Below, piece after piece: positions 49,067-57,207 of a stretch of DNA of 64,000 nucleotides (within the stretch, counting starts at the first letter, position 1; every line of letters starts with the position of its first letter). The notes beneath the pieces are model-generated. The model did no database searches and was not told the origin of the DNA. It saw nothing but the letters and a program-made list of their open reading frames with translations. Source of the DNA: an uncultured Bradyrhizobium sp. GTDB lineage: Bacteria; Pseudomonadota; Alphaproteobacteria; Rhizobiales; Xanthobacteraceae. Both the position numbers and the translations under genes were made by a program. The stretch is from the NCBI RefSeq assembly GCF_947648125.1, contig NZ_CANSMR010000031.1, positions 1-64,000 on the forward strand, read 5' to 3'.

Positions 49067-49876
49067 ATGGGTTTTCAGCTTCGCTATCCTTGGCCGGACC
49101 TCGACCCGGACGACGTCGCGGCCCCCGCCCTCGCCGTGCGCCTCGACATCACCGAGAACAAGGTCGAGGCGGCCGAGCATGCGCACCGCAAGGGACAGCT
49201 GGTGTTTGCGCTCGGCGGCAGCGTGATGTGCCGCGTTCCGAACGGACTGTGGATGGTGCCGCCGCATTGCGGCGTCTGGCTCCCCGGCGGCACGCGCCAT
49301 ACCAATATCGCAACCGCCAATGCGCGGATCTTCTTCGTCTTCATCGAGCCGGGTGCCGCCGAGCTGCCCGACCGCTGCTGCACGCTGTCGATCTCGCCGC
49401 TGCTCCGCGAGCTGATCGTCACGCTTTCGGATCGCATGCAGCATGATGTCGGCGATGCGACGCTCGTCGCGCAATTGCTGCTGAACGAATTGCCGCGAAT
49501 GCCGATCCAGCGGCTGCATCTGCCGATCTCAGGCGAACCGCGCCTGCGACGGATCGCGGCTGATCTCGCCGACGATCCATCCGATCGCAGCACGATGGCC
49601 CAATGGGCCTACCGTGTGGCCATGAGCGAAAGCAGCCTCGCGCGTCTCGTCCTGAGCGAAACCGGCCTGACGTTCGGCCGTTGGCGTCAGCAGCTGCATT
49701 TGATCGTCGCGCTGCGCGAGCTGTCGGCCGGTGTGAGCGTTCAGCAAGTCTCGACCGCGCTCGGTTATGAATCCGTCACGGCGTTCATCACCATGTTCAA
49801 AAAGGCGCTGGGCAAGCCGCCGGCGAAATATCTCAGCGACATCGTGCAAGGCGGCGGTTCGGCCTTCGCGGCCTGA
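49067..49876 (+). CDS. AraC-family transcriptional regulator
   Basis: 269 aa. A cupin-type N-terminal sensor (HAHRKGQLVFALGGSVMCRV, WMVPPHCGVWLPGGTRHTNI) is followed by a C-terminal double HTH (WAYRVAMSESSLARLVLSET, GLTFGRWRQQLHLIVALREL, VSTALGYESVTAFITMFKKA). It is divergent from the MFS gene and likely its regulator. Confidence 0.92.
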   Translation: MGFQLRYPWPDLDPDDVAAPALAVRLDITENKVEAAEHAHRKGQLVFALGGSVMCRVPNGLWMVPPHCGVWLPGGTRHTNIATANARIFFVFIEPGAAELPDRCCTLSISPLLRELIVTLSDRMQHDVGDATLVAQLLLNELPRMPIQRLHLPISGEPRLRRIAADLADDPSDRSTMAQWAYRVAMSESSLARLVLSETGLTFGRWRQQLHLIVALRELSAGVSVQQVSTALGYESVTAFITMFKKALGKPPAKYLSDIVQGGGSAFAA

Positions 49877-50040
49877 AGGGCTCCGGCTTCGGTCCCGGCT
49901 GGCGAGGAAGGCCGCCGATCGGCGCCTACGGATCGCAAACGCGTGATTGGCGCAACCGATCGTTGCCTTCATTTGGGCATCTATGAGGAACAAAGTTCCA
50001 CGGCGGAGAGCAAAGGCGGCCGTCGCAGGGGGTGCCTGCA

Positions 50041-50169
50041 TTGACGTATCGATCCCACAGCAGCTGGCAGGACGTGGATCTGCGCAATCTCGTCCGGGTC
50101 ATATCGGCCTGCACCCTCGGGCTCTGGGCATTTGCGGCCGGCCTCCTGATCGGGACCTTTCTGCTCTGA
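50041..50169 (+). CDS. Possible 42-aa single-helix membrane protein
   Basis: A TTG start preceded by CAGGGGGTGCCTGCA reads LTYRSHSSWQDVDLRNLVRV and ends in a hydrophobic helix (CTLGLWAFAAGLLIGTFLL). The clear amphipathic-to-hydrophobic pattern supports coding. The start codon is unusual and no family is named. Confidence 0.45.
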   Translation: MTYRSHSSWQDVDLRNLVRVISACTLGLWAFAAGLLIGTFLL

Positions 50170-50213
50170 TATGGACTTGGACTGGGCTTGGCCTGGCGGA
50201 CCCGCCGCCCAGC

Positions 50214-50336
50214 CTACCCGCCGCTCAGATGATGTGCGGCGACGAACAGGACGAGCGCGCTCAGCACCAGCGCTGACGCGGCGCCAGCAACGCCGCGGGC
50301 GAGTTCGGCCTTCGAAAGATTGGACCTGGTTGCCAT
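50214..50336 (-). CDS. 40-aa single-helix membrane protein
   Basis: MATRSNLSKAELARGVAGAA followed by SALVLSALVLFVAAHHLSGG. A strong AGGAGG lies 5 bases before the ATG (CACAGGAGGTTGTG). One transmembrane helix is predicted. Function is unknown. The good ribosome site makes it a likely real gene. Confidence 0.65.
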   Translation of the reverse strand: MATRSNLSKAELARGVAGAASALVLSALVLFVAAHHLSGG

Positions 50337-50576
50337 CACAACCTCCTGTGCGTGCGAGCTGAGGCCGGTCCGCTCCGGCGGTGAGGCTCGCTCTCGCTGC
50401 TCGGACCACAATCGCATCATGAGGATGAACGCATCATGAGCAGAACGAATGGCCCGTGCTGCCGGTTCCAAATTCTGACCGCAAGTGGATCGCTTTCGGG
50501 GCGCGGGCGTTGGCCGCACGCGGCAAGCGGGCAAAGCCGCGCTGGAAGAAGGTCCGGAGCGCGCGAGCGTCCGCGC

Positions 50577-51023
50577 CTACCACTCTTCCGGACAGGGATC
50601 GACGATCTTCCAGAGATCGACGCCGTTCTTGATCTTCTTCATCTCGGTGGTGAGCCCGCCATTGCGGCGGATCCAGTCCTTCACCGTATCGGGATAATAG
50701 GACATCAGGTCGGAGGTGCCCTCGAGGCTCGTGACCTTGATGCCGAAGGTGAAGGCCTTGTCGTAATAGGCTTGGTGGAAGCCGATGCTCGCCTTCGGCG
50801 TCACGCAGATCTTGTTCAGCGGCACGATGCCGAACACCAGCGTACAGGCCGAATTGCAGATGCCGTCGATCACGACGCGCTCGCGGCGGTCGCGGATCTG
50901 CTTGTACTTGGTCTTGTACTCCTCGACATAGCCGCCATGGTCGCGCGTGATGTGCAGAACGGCTCGCGCTGGCGTGACCGCCAGAACCGAGAGCAGCAAA
51001 GCGACAAGGGGCGTGATGCGCAT
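50577..51023 (-). CDS. Exported ClpP/crotonase-like-fold hypothetical protein
   Basis: 148 aa with a signal peptide (MRITPLVALLLSVLAVTPARA). The mature part reads RVVIDGICNSACTLVFGIVP, KICVTPKASIGFHQAYYDKA and DWIRRNGGLTTEMKKIKNGV. The GxCxSACT segment followed later by a conserved GFHQA recalls periplasmic Clp-protease-like proteins with a Ser nucleophile and His. Cys residues could form disulphides. Protease activity is an inference. Confidence 0.7.
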   Translation of the reverse strand: MRITPLVALLLSVLAVTPARAVLHITRDHGGYVEEYKTKYKQIRDRRERVVIDGICNSACTLVFGIVPLNKICVTPKASIGFHQAYYDKAFTFGIKVTSLEGTSDLMSYYPDTVKDWIRRNGGLTTEMKKIKNGVDLWKIVDPCPEEW

Positions 51024-51245
51024 GGAATGTTCGAAACCGAGGGAAAGACGGCCCGGCCGGACCTGACCGCAAGACTCTGGCCGGACTGTGTTGGCAATCC
51101 GTTAAGCATCCGCAAAAAGGCAAAAATTGGCGCGCTGTGACTGATTTCCCGCAGCTTTTGGCCGGAATCCGGGTTAAATGAAGCATTAGAGGATCTTGGA
51201 CCGGCTGCGGAAGCCGATTCCAGCGTGAATGCCAGGAGGCCGCCA

Positions 51246-51521
51246 ATGACCAAGACCAAGCTTTTCGCCGCCCTCGCCGTAACCGTTTCCCTGGCCATCC
51301 CGGCCCTCACCCCGGCTGCTGCGGCCGACCTCTCGGCCACCCCGCGCCACCACCACCACGCGCATTGGGGCCTGCCCTACCACATCAGCTATCTGCACAA
51401 TTACGGCCCTGGCCCGGTCGCCGGCAGGTTCGCCTATTACGACGGTCCGTCGACCAACAAGTGCTACCAGAGTTCGGCGGCCTATATCGGTCAGGATCAT
51501 CGCCGGCACCCCTGCTTCTGA
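51246..51521 (+). CDS. Small secreted His/Tyr-rich protein
   Basis: 91 aa from MTKTKLFAALAVTVSLAIPA, a signal peptide ending at PAAAA. The mature peptide has HHHHAHWG, PYHISYLHNYGPGP and two Cys (NKCYQS, HPCF). AGGAGG lies before the ATG at 51246; an in-frame GTG 21 bases upstream is less likely. Function is unknown. The His cluster suggests metal binding. Confidence 0.7.
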   Translation: MTKTKLFAALAVTVSLAIPALTPAAAADLSATPRHHHHAHWGLPYHISYLHNYGPGPVAGRFAYYDGPSTNKCYQSSAAYIGQDHRRHPCF

Positions 51522-51607
51522 GTTCAAAGGAAGGTTGGCGGGACGCCCCGGACGCCGCGCCATCCCTGCTGGCCCCGACGGCCCAAGTCTGATAATCGAC
51601 CCGCAAC

Positions 51608-51684
51608 GCGCTCGTAGCTCAGCTGGATAGAGCATCGGATTTCGATTCCGAGGGTCGGGAGTTCGAATCTCTCCGAGCGCGCCA
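51608..51684 (+). tRNA. tRNA-Arg (anticodon TCG)
   Basis: A 77-nt cloverleaf. Acceptor stem GCGCTCG pairs with CGAGCGC, D-arm GCTCAGCTGGATAGAGC, anticodon stem CGGAT/ATTCCG region with loop carrying TCG, T-arm GGGAGTTCGAATCTCTCC, and an encoded CCA at 51682-51684. Confidence 0.97.
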
Positions 51685-51914
51685 TCGTTTCCATCGATCG
51701 TACAATGGTTTAGGACGAACCGATTTCGTTCTGGATGATCGTTTTCGTGTTGCGAGCAAGCTCAACTCGCTGCGAGCAAAAATCGAGACCTTACCGACCG
51801 CTTCAAATCACTCCGCGCAACAAGGGCGCAACGGGGCGGTTTGGCGTTTGTTCTGAAATGCGATGTGCACAGTGAGGAACGACCCCGACGCGGACGGCAC
51901 GCCGAGGTCGCCAT

Positions 51915-51963
51915 TCTGTCAACTCCCGACCGGGTGGGGGTGTAAGGGCCGGGAGCCGACAGA
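51915..51963. other. Compound stem-loop, possible structured RNA
   Basis: Outer stem TCTGTC (51915-51920) pairs with GACAGA (51958-51963), and inner stem CTCCCG (51923-51928) pairs with CGGGAG (51950-51955), closing a G-rich loop (GGGTGGGGG). Two nested perfect stems are unlikely by chance. Strand and function are unknown. Confidence 0.4.
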
Positions 51964-52165
51964 CTACCTCCGATACCGCCGCTCGTTCCGCCCCTAAGCA
52001 ACGCCATTAAGGGTTACCCACGCCCAGCCTGCCGGAAAACGATATCCATTCGCCGCCTGTCGAGGGCGAGCCGAGCGAGGCCGTTAGCAAATCAGCAAGC
52101 AGATCGGCGCAGGCTTCTCAGAGGGACGGGACCGGTTTGGGGAACGTCTTACGGTCTCCGTTTCG

Positions 52166-52201
52166 GAGGAGCTGGCGTACAGGCCCTGGCGCCGGCTCCT
52201 C
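52166..52201 (+). terminator. Intrinsic terminator-like hairpin
   Basis: GAGGAGCTGGCG pairs with CGCCGGCTCCTC with a single G-U wobble around a 12-base loop, and TTTC follows. No annotated gene lies upstream on the plus strand, so it could end a small RNA from 52040-52165. Confidence 0.5.
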
Positions 52202-52278
52202 TTTCATAAGATCTGTCTACGCACCCAACAGTCACGGGCGCGAGGCAGTCAACTTCGCGGAGGGCGTCTCGGGCTAGT

Positions 52279-52467
52279 TCAGGTAGACTGAAGGTTCCAA
52301 GTCGCCAGCCTCTGCTTAATCTGCTCGGCCTGCTCCTTCGTCAGTTTCTCAGCCAAACTGTAATCGTTCAATTGGGCCGCCCCCTTGCGTTGTCGATCGT
52401 AGACCATCCAGTCGGTGCTTCCTTTTCGAACGAGGAACCTTGGCTGTATCGATGCCGTGCAATTCAT
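52279..52467 (-). CDS. Small conserved hypothetical protein
   Basis: 62 aa. The motif QPRFLVRKGSTDWMVYDRQR followed by KGAAQLNDYSLAEKLTKEQA and EQIKQRLA is a pattern I recognise from many Bradyrhizobium islands. Function is unknown. The ATG at 52465-52467 fits that pattern. A longer frame upstream is less likely. Confidence 0.65.
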   Translation of the reverse strand: MNCTASIQPRFLVRKGSTDWMVYDRQRKGAAQLNDYSLAEKLTKEQAEQIKQRLATWNLQST

Positions 52468-53192
52468 CGTAGACTCCGTCAGCAATATGAACGACCGCAA
52501 TATCTTGTTCAATATAGCACTTGGTTTTCGATGCTTCTGTGAACCTGCACACATGTGCCGAACGCCACATGCCGATATTTCGGCCGAAGCCCCCTACCCG
52601 AAAACCCTGAGATCCCGCCCGCGGTTCGCCGTGCAAGTTCGCTGCTGATACGCCGTGCCCGATCCGATCAGGCGCAATCGAGCGCACGATCAACGTCGTG
52701 CGGCGCGTAGTCATCATCGTCGTCGGACTGGACCATTATCTCGCCTTGCGCAGCCCGACATAGAGCGTTCGCTCCAATCGTCATCGGCGCCGTCTCGTCA
52801 AAATATCGAACCCGCGGATCACCGATTGCATCGTACATGGCTCCGCGGTTCTGGCGCGCACGGAATCGATAATCCGTCTCGGGCTCTGACCGAGATTCGC
52901 GGGCGATGCAGATCGCTCCCAGGTCACAGAAGTGTGTCGCGCTCGCAACGTCACAACAGTTCCCTTTGTGGATGAGCGTGTTTGGACTTCACTGCGTCGC
53001 GCATTTGCCCTCTACTAATATCGGACCTTCGGCGGCGATTTTATTTCCAAGACGTCCATTTGAAATCGGGGTCCAGGAGGCCGCTGTTCAGCGGCCAGCG
53101 GCCTCTTTCGTTATTTGAGATTCATCGATTGCAATGACATCTTCCGACGCCAAGCTGCGTCAATCGGACTGCCATTAGGTCATGGGGACAAG
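52468..53192. other. Gene-poor stretch with a terminator-like hairpin
   Basis: About 725 bases without a gene I can support on either strand. Contains the hairpin at 53077-53105 and, before it, AT-richer sequence (53020-53050) that could be a promoter of a small RNA. Confidence 0.45.
53077..53105 (+). terminator. Intrinsic terminator-like hairpin
   Basis: GAGGCCGCTG (53077-53086) pairs perfectly with CAGCGGCCTC (53096-53105), and TTTCGTTATTT follows. No protein gene precedes it on this strand. Confidence 0.55.
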
Positions 53193-53381
53193 ATGATTGA
53201 AGAACGCAAACCTTACGTGGCATTTGGAGTAGACCCGGCCGGCGTCGCACGCGCAACGTATGAACTTCGTTGCAGTGACGACGAAGAGGCAAAGCGCCGA
53301 GCTGAGGGTTTTTTGGACGAGCACGAATTCGTCGAATTGTGGATCGACTACAAGAGGATCGCTCGTCTGAAACGAAGCTAG
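53193..53381 (+). CDS. Small acidic hypothetical protein
   Basis: 62 aa: MIEERKPYVAFGVDPAGVAR, DEEAKRRAEGFLDEHEFVEL, WIDYKRIARLKRS. A beta-alpha-beta-like pattern. GGGGAC precedes the ATG. Not recognised beyond being similar in style to other island-borne Bradyrhizobium small proteins. Confidence 0.55.
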   Translation: MIEERKPYVAFGVDPAGVARATYELRCSDDEEAKRRAEGFLDEHEFVELWIDYKRIARLKRS

Positions 53382-53486
53382 GACGAGCGTAGACGCGGCA
53401 TCAAACTCCGAACGAATGCCTCATTTGAACTGCCATGCGATGGATCGCGTAAGCTGTTGGCCGTTCGCGAAGTTCAACGGTTGAAG

Positions 53487-53822
53487 TCACCGGCCGGACT
53501 GGTTGCGCAGAACGAGCAGCAGTAGAAGGTGGCCCGCTCCGATGCCGGCGAGGCCTCCTGCAACCTTGAAGAATGCGTCGGCCAGGTGGCCGTGCCGGTC
53601 AGGGGTTAGCAATTGCATTGCTTCGAGCGTGAACGCACTGAAAACGACCAAGAGCACGACCAGCATGGCGCGCCGGGGATAGCCTACCACAAAGGCTAAT
53701 GCCATCACCGCGAACGCGGCGAAATGCTCGACGTGCGGATCGGCAGCAAACGAGGGGCGGTCCCGGATCGGGGACAGTGTGGCGAACGCAATAAAGGCCA
53801 GCGTTAGCCAGCCAATGACCAT
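53487..53822 (-). CDS. VanZ-like membrane protein
   Basis: 111 aa with four hydrophobic helices. The N-terminus MVIGWLTLAFIAFATLSPIR and the segment DPHVEHFAAFAVMALAFVVG, then FSAFTLEAMQLLTPDRHGHL with DAFFKVAGGLAGIGAG, match the VanZ-like family (E-x(3)-Q-x(n)-R-x-x-D-x-x-N-type motif in the third helix). VanZ gives teicoplanin resistance in enterococci; the role here is unknown. AGGA lies about 10 bases before the ATG. Confidence 0.75.
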   Translation of the reverse strand: MVIGWLTLAFIAFATLSPIRDRPSFAADPHVEHFAAFAVMALAFVVGYPRRAMLVVLLVVFSAFTLEAMQLLTPDRHGHLADAFFKVAGGLAGIGAGHLLLLLVLRNQSGR

Positions 53823-54083
53823 TCCGAACGTCCTGATCTTTGATGCAAGCAAGCAACAATTTCCAAGTCGTGGTGCCCTAATGCACCGTCGCTGAATTAG
53901 CCCATTGCGCGCGTCAGCGACAGGCGGGATCGGCGCAAAACCGGAGTGGCCCACAAGGACTAATCCCGATGGTGCTTCCCGTAGAGCCACCGTAAGTCGA
54001 AATTCCAACTTCGCGGCTCGCAGCAAGCGCTACGATGAACAACGAGGGGGCGGCACCTCACCTTGAAAGGCAGCGAGGCCGTT

Positions 54084-54167
54084 ATGGAGCGCTTATACCT
54101 GGGCATCACCGTTACCAGCACATACGTCTTGGTCACGATTGCGCTGATGGTGGCTTTCATGCACTGA
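54084..54167 (+). CDS. Possible 27-aa single-helix peptide
   Basis: MERLYLGITVTSTYVLVTIA followed by LMVAFMH: one hydrophobic helix with a charged N-terminus. GAGGCC precedes the ATG. Its length makes this tentative. Confidence 0.35.
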   Translation: MERLYLGITVTSTYVLVTIALMVAFMH

Positions 54168-54269
54168 CCGGCAGATCGGCCTGGCACGATTAGTCTGTGG
54201 CGAGCCACAACAAACTTTCACCGCTCACGCACGACTATCGACGAAAGCCAGGGTCCCTATCTCTCTGGC

Positions 54270-54458
54270 ATGCTCATTCCCCGAAAGCCGATCGAGGTCC
54301 CGCCGGAGGTCGCCCGCCAGTTTGCGGTCGACGTGCAGGCCTACCACGCCGCGCAGGACGACATCCAACGAAACCGGATCACAGTTGGCAGCCGACATAT
54401 GCTGCTGGAGCACATTGTCGGCACCAAGTTGCGGTTGAACGAGGTTAGACTTTTTTGA
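54270..54458 (+). CDS. Small conserved hypothetical protein
   Basis: 62 aa: VPPEVARQFAVDVQAYHAAQ, DDIQRNRITVGSRHMLLEHI, KLRLNEVRLF. The arrangement (FAxDMxAYxAxxDxxxRxxIAxRxxxxL then KLRLxxVxxxF) is one I recognise from many Bradyrhizobium hypothetical proteins. The final helix may be cut short. Function unknown. Confidence 0.6.
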   Translation: MLIPRKPIEVPPEVARQFAVDVQAYHAAQDDIQRNRITVGSRHMLLEHIVGTKLRLNEVRLF

Positions 54459-54467
54459 GTTGATGCG

Positions 54468-54617
54468 ATGAAGACTGTCTGGGTCTACATGGACACAGCG
54501 AAAAAGGTCGGCGACGAGAACCACATCAAGGTCTTCGCAACGATCGAGGTCGCTGAAAAATGGCTGGAGGAAAACGACCCTGAGGGCGTAGCATTTGAGT
54601 ACGATGTCCTGGAGTGA
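54468..54617 (+). CDS. Small acidic conserved hypothetical protein
   Basis: 49 aa: MKTVWVYMDTAKKVGDENHI, KVFATIEVAEKWLEENDPEG, VAFEYDVLE. The pattern (KxVxVYxDTxKxVGD, hxxhKVFAxxExAxxWxxENDPEGVAFEY) is shared by a widespread rhizobial family. Starts 9 bases after the preceding stop and ends 2 bases before the next start, so the three are probably co-transcribed. Confidence 0.7.
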   Translation: MKTVWVYMDTAKKVGDENHIKVFATIEVAEKWLEENDPEGVAFEYDVLE

Positions 54618-54619
54618 CA

Positions 54620-54811
54620 ATGGCAACGGATTTCTTGCTGTCTTTGCAATTGCCGCATTGGCTCATGATCGCCGGAGCACTGTTAGTGGTCGTCGGCTGC
54701 ATAGGACTTTTGATCCGCCGCAAGCATCTGGCGGAGACGAGCCGGACAAAAGAGCCGAGACCCCCTGCACGTGCCCAAACGGGGGCACCTGCTGGTCGAG
54801 ATCAGGCTTAA
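54620..54811 (+). CDS. Small single-helix membrane protein
   Basis: 63 aa. One transmembrane helix (HWLMIAGALLVVVGCIGLLI) followed by a basic, Pro-rich cytoplasmic tail (RRKHLAETSRTKEPRPPARA). The ATG at 54620 lies just after the TGA of the upstream gene; CTGGAGTGACA acts as the ribosome site. Function is unknown. Confidence 0.6.
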   Translation: MATDFLLSLQLPHWLMIAGALLVVVGCIGLLIRRKHLAETSRTKEPRPPARAQTGAPAGRDQA

Positions 54812-54838
54812 GGCCAAGAGCTAGCCAAGGGTAGCGCA

Positions 54839-54992
54839 ATTGCCACCGTTCGTAAGCGCAAACTTCCCTCGGGCCTGATCCGCTGGCAGGTCTCCTCCGT
54901 CCGACGTCCACGCAGGCGGCAAGCACCACGCCAAGTTGTTTGAGCGCAAGAGTGACGCCGAGGCATGGCTCGTCGACACCGCCATGATCTAG
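54839..54992 (+). pseudogene. N-terminal remnant of a second tyrosine integrase
   Basis: Bases 54839-54901 encode IATVRKRKLPSGLIRWQVSS with ATT where the family has ATG. After a frameshift at about 54900, DVHAGGKHHAKLFERKSDAE and AWLVDTAMI follow and end at TAG 54990-54992. This is the arm-binding N-terminus of integrases that start MATIRKRKLPSG. The catalytic part is missing. It marks an eroded element associated with tRNA-Arg. Confidence 0.7.
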
Positions 54993-55183
54993 CGCGCGGC
55001 CATCTCCCCCACCGCGAAGATCCGCGGCGTTGGACTTGGCTGGTTTCCCGCCGCCACCGGCGAAGTGGAACGAGGCCGATTAACGCTCCCGCTTAACGTT
55101 CCTTGGGCTTGGGCTTTCGTTCCTATTGACGCTGTTGGGAGCCGCGATGGTAGGCTACCGCTATTTCAGGGCGGCCATTTTGA
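54993..55183. other. Spacer between integrase remnant and core chromosome
   Basis: No gene is seen. GC-rich sequence after the remnant may be further eroded integrase coding sequence. The region immediately before 55184 is the likely promoter of the hydroxylase gene. Confidence 0.4.
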
Positions 55184-56041
55184 ATGCGCGATTTATTTGG
55201 ACTGACTCAGCTCTTGCTGGCGGTTTTGATCTTCGTGCCTTTCGAGCGATTGTTCGCTGCGAGGCCTCAGAAGATTTTCAGGCGTGGCCTGCTGACCGAC
55301 ATGGCCTTCCTGTTCATCAACGGGGGGCTGGTGCTGGCCGGCGTGATCGCCATCATGACGGCGGCCATTCTGGTCAATCAGTCGATCCTGCCTGCGGCAG
55401 TGACGCAGGCGATCGGAGGTCTTCCGTATCTGGTTCAAGTGCCCGTTGTGATCCTGATCGCCGACCTCGGCATCTACTGGACGCACCGCATCCTGCACGT
55501 CGTGCCCGCCATGTGGCAGATCCATTCCGTTCATCACGCGGTCGAGGAACTGGATTGGCTCGCCGCGATTCACCAGCACCCGCTCGACGTGATGTTCATG
55601 AAGGCCGGCGCGCTGTTTCCGCTTTACGCGCTCGGCTTCTCTACGGAAGCGATCGGGACTTACCTGCTCGTCTACTACTGGCAGGCCTGGCTGGTTCACG
55701 CCAATGTCCGCCTGAACTATGGACCTTTGCGCCACGTCCTGGTGTCGCCGGAATTTCATCACTGGCACCACAGCAGCGAGACGGCAGCCAGAGACAAGAA
55801 CTTCGCCGGGCTGTTCTCGTTCTACGATGTACTGTTCGGGAGCGCCTACCTTCCGAAGGGGCAGGCCCCGAAGGCATTCGGCGTCGATCATCCAATGCCC
55901 GCCAGCTATCTGGCGCTGCTGGCCTACCCGTTTGTCGCGTGGGCCTCGAAGCGCAGGCGCGACGATCCGCCAGCCACCCAACATCACATGTCGAAGGGTG
56001 GAGAGCCTGCACAGCCGCGCCAAAGCGCGCCGCTGAGCTAG
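55184..56041 (+). CDS. Sterol desaturase/fatty acid hydroxylase-family protein
   Basis: 285 aa membrane di-iron enzyme. Several hydrophobic helices plus the histidine clusters HRILH (in YWTHRILHVVPAMWQIHSVH), HSVHH and HHWHH (VSPEFHHWHHSSETAARDKN), which bind the two irons. Members oxidise sterols, hopanoids or fatty acyl chains. The substrate is unknown. The ATG at 55184 aligns with the first helix. It is convergent with an AraC regulator, whose stop overlaps by 4 bases. Confidence 0.9.
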   Translation: MRDLFGLTQLLLAVLIFVPFERLFAARPQKIFRRGLLTDMAFLFINGGLVLAGVIAIMTAAILVNQSILPAAVTQAIGGLPYLVQVPVVILIADLGIYWTHRILHVVPAMWQIHSVHHAVEELDWLAAIHQHPLDVMFMKAGALFPLYALGFSTEAIGTYLLVYYWQAWLVHANVRLNYGPLRHVLVSPEFHHWHHSSETAARDKNFAGLFSFYDVLFGSAYLPKGQAPKAFGVDHPMPASYLALLAYPFVAWASKRRRDDPPATQHHMSKGGEPAQPRQSAPLS

Positions 56042-57048
56042 CCGCGCAAGCTCTTCTCGCCGAACCAGCGCCGGCAGGCGCGGCTGAAGCTCGTCGCGTC
56101 GGTGTAGCCGAGCGCAGCCGCCATCTCGTCGCGCGACTGCGTTCCGGCCGCGAGCATTGTCCGGGCGCGCTCGCGCAGCACGCCATCGAGCAGCGGCCGG
56201 AAGGCGCAGTCCGCCGCCGCCAGCCGCCGCACCAGCGTCCGCCGCGAGGTGCCGACGAGGCGCGCGGCTTCGTCCTCGCCGAGCCGCTGCGGCAGCCGCG
56301 CCGCAATCAGGCTCTCGACGATCCGCGCCAGCGCCGCGGTGTCGGAGCGCGGCTTCTCGATCTCCTCGAGCGCTTCGATGGCCTTGGCGTGCAGTTCCGG
56401 ATCCGCAAACGGCGAAGGCCGCGCGCACAACTGCTTCGGCACGTCGAAGATGAAGGCAGCCGCGTTGAACTTCACGGCGCAGGAATAATGCTGCATCAGC
56501 CGCTCCGCGCCCGCAGGCGGTGGCCAGGGAAACTGCAAGGTCGCCTGGTCGATCGCATCCTCGAGCAGCTGCGCATACACCGCGTGCACGTTGAGGCTGA
56601 CCGCCAGCGCCACGGCGCGCCACAGCGCGCCATCCATGGCGACCGCAGGGGAAATTTCAATCTGAATCGAGCGCGCCGTTGTGCGCAGCCGGTTGCGGAT
56701 GAAAGGCGCGCGGGTCGACCCGAAGCGCGCGCCGGTGTTCAGCGCATCCGCAATGGTCGGCGCCGTCCTGGTCGCAACGTCGAGCGCCCCTTGCAGCGAG
56801 GTCGACCAGACCGCCGCGGCCGACAGCGGCCACAGCTCGCCATGCCGGCGGGTGATGTTGGCGGCGAGGATCACCAACGACGACACCGGCATGTGCGCGC
56901 CGGGCTGGTCGAGCACCTCCTGCTCGATTGCGGTGCCCTTCAGCAGCTCGTCGCGCTCGCCGCGCGTCTTGCCAAACGCCCGCACCAGCGCCCGCGCATA
57001 GCTCACGGACACCGGCGTACGAAGGGCATCGGCCTCCGATCCCTGCAT
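56038..57048 (-). CDS. AraC-family regulator with an arabinose-binding-like N-terminus
   Basis: 336 aa. The N-terminal part (VSYARALVRAFGKTRGERDE, GALDVATRTAPTIADALNTG) is the AraC-type ligand domain of the OruR/ArgR-like group. The C-terminal HTH pair has DEAARLVGTSRRTLVRRLAA and MAAALGYTDATSFSRACRRW. It is divergent from alkB across 159 bases, so alkane or fatty acid sensing is plausible but inferred. Confidence 0.9.
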   Translation of the reverse strand: MQGSEADALRTPVSVSYARALVRAFGKTRGERDELLKGTAIEQEVLDQPGAHMPVSSLVILAANITRRHGELWPLSAAAVWSTSLQGALDVATRTAPTIADALNTGARFGSTRAPFIRNRLRTTARSIQIEISPAVAMDGALWRAVALAVSLNVHAVYAQLLEDAIDQATLQFPWPPPAGAERLMQHYSCAVKFNAAAFIFDVPKQLCARPSPFADPELHAKAIEALEEIEKPRSDTAALARIVESLIAARLPQRLGEDEAARLVGTSRRTLVRRLAAADCAFRPLLDGVLRERARTMLAAGTQSRDEMAAALGYTDATSFSRACRRWFGEKSLRG

Positions 57049-57207
57049 TGCCTTGGCGCCCTCCCTCGCAAACGTTCAGCCGAAAGGCTTGGCGCAAAAT
57101 GCCACAAAATTGGCCTGTTGGGAACTGGCGGCGCAGGCCCGCCTCGCGGCATCCTCAGGGAAACAACGGCGAATGCCGCCTCGACAAGAGATGCTGGAGG
57201 GAATGCG

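Larger units (their letters stand above)
51685..52278. other. Non-coding stretch after tRNA-Arg with strong hairpins
   Basis: No supportable protein gene in about 590 bases. It contains a strong hairpin at 51915-51963 and a terminator-like hairpin at 52166-52201, so one or two small RNAs could be encoded. Such a layout after a tRNA also suits the edge of an old island. Confidence 0.5.
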
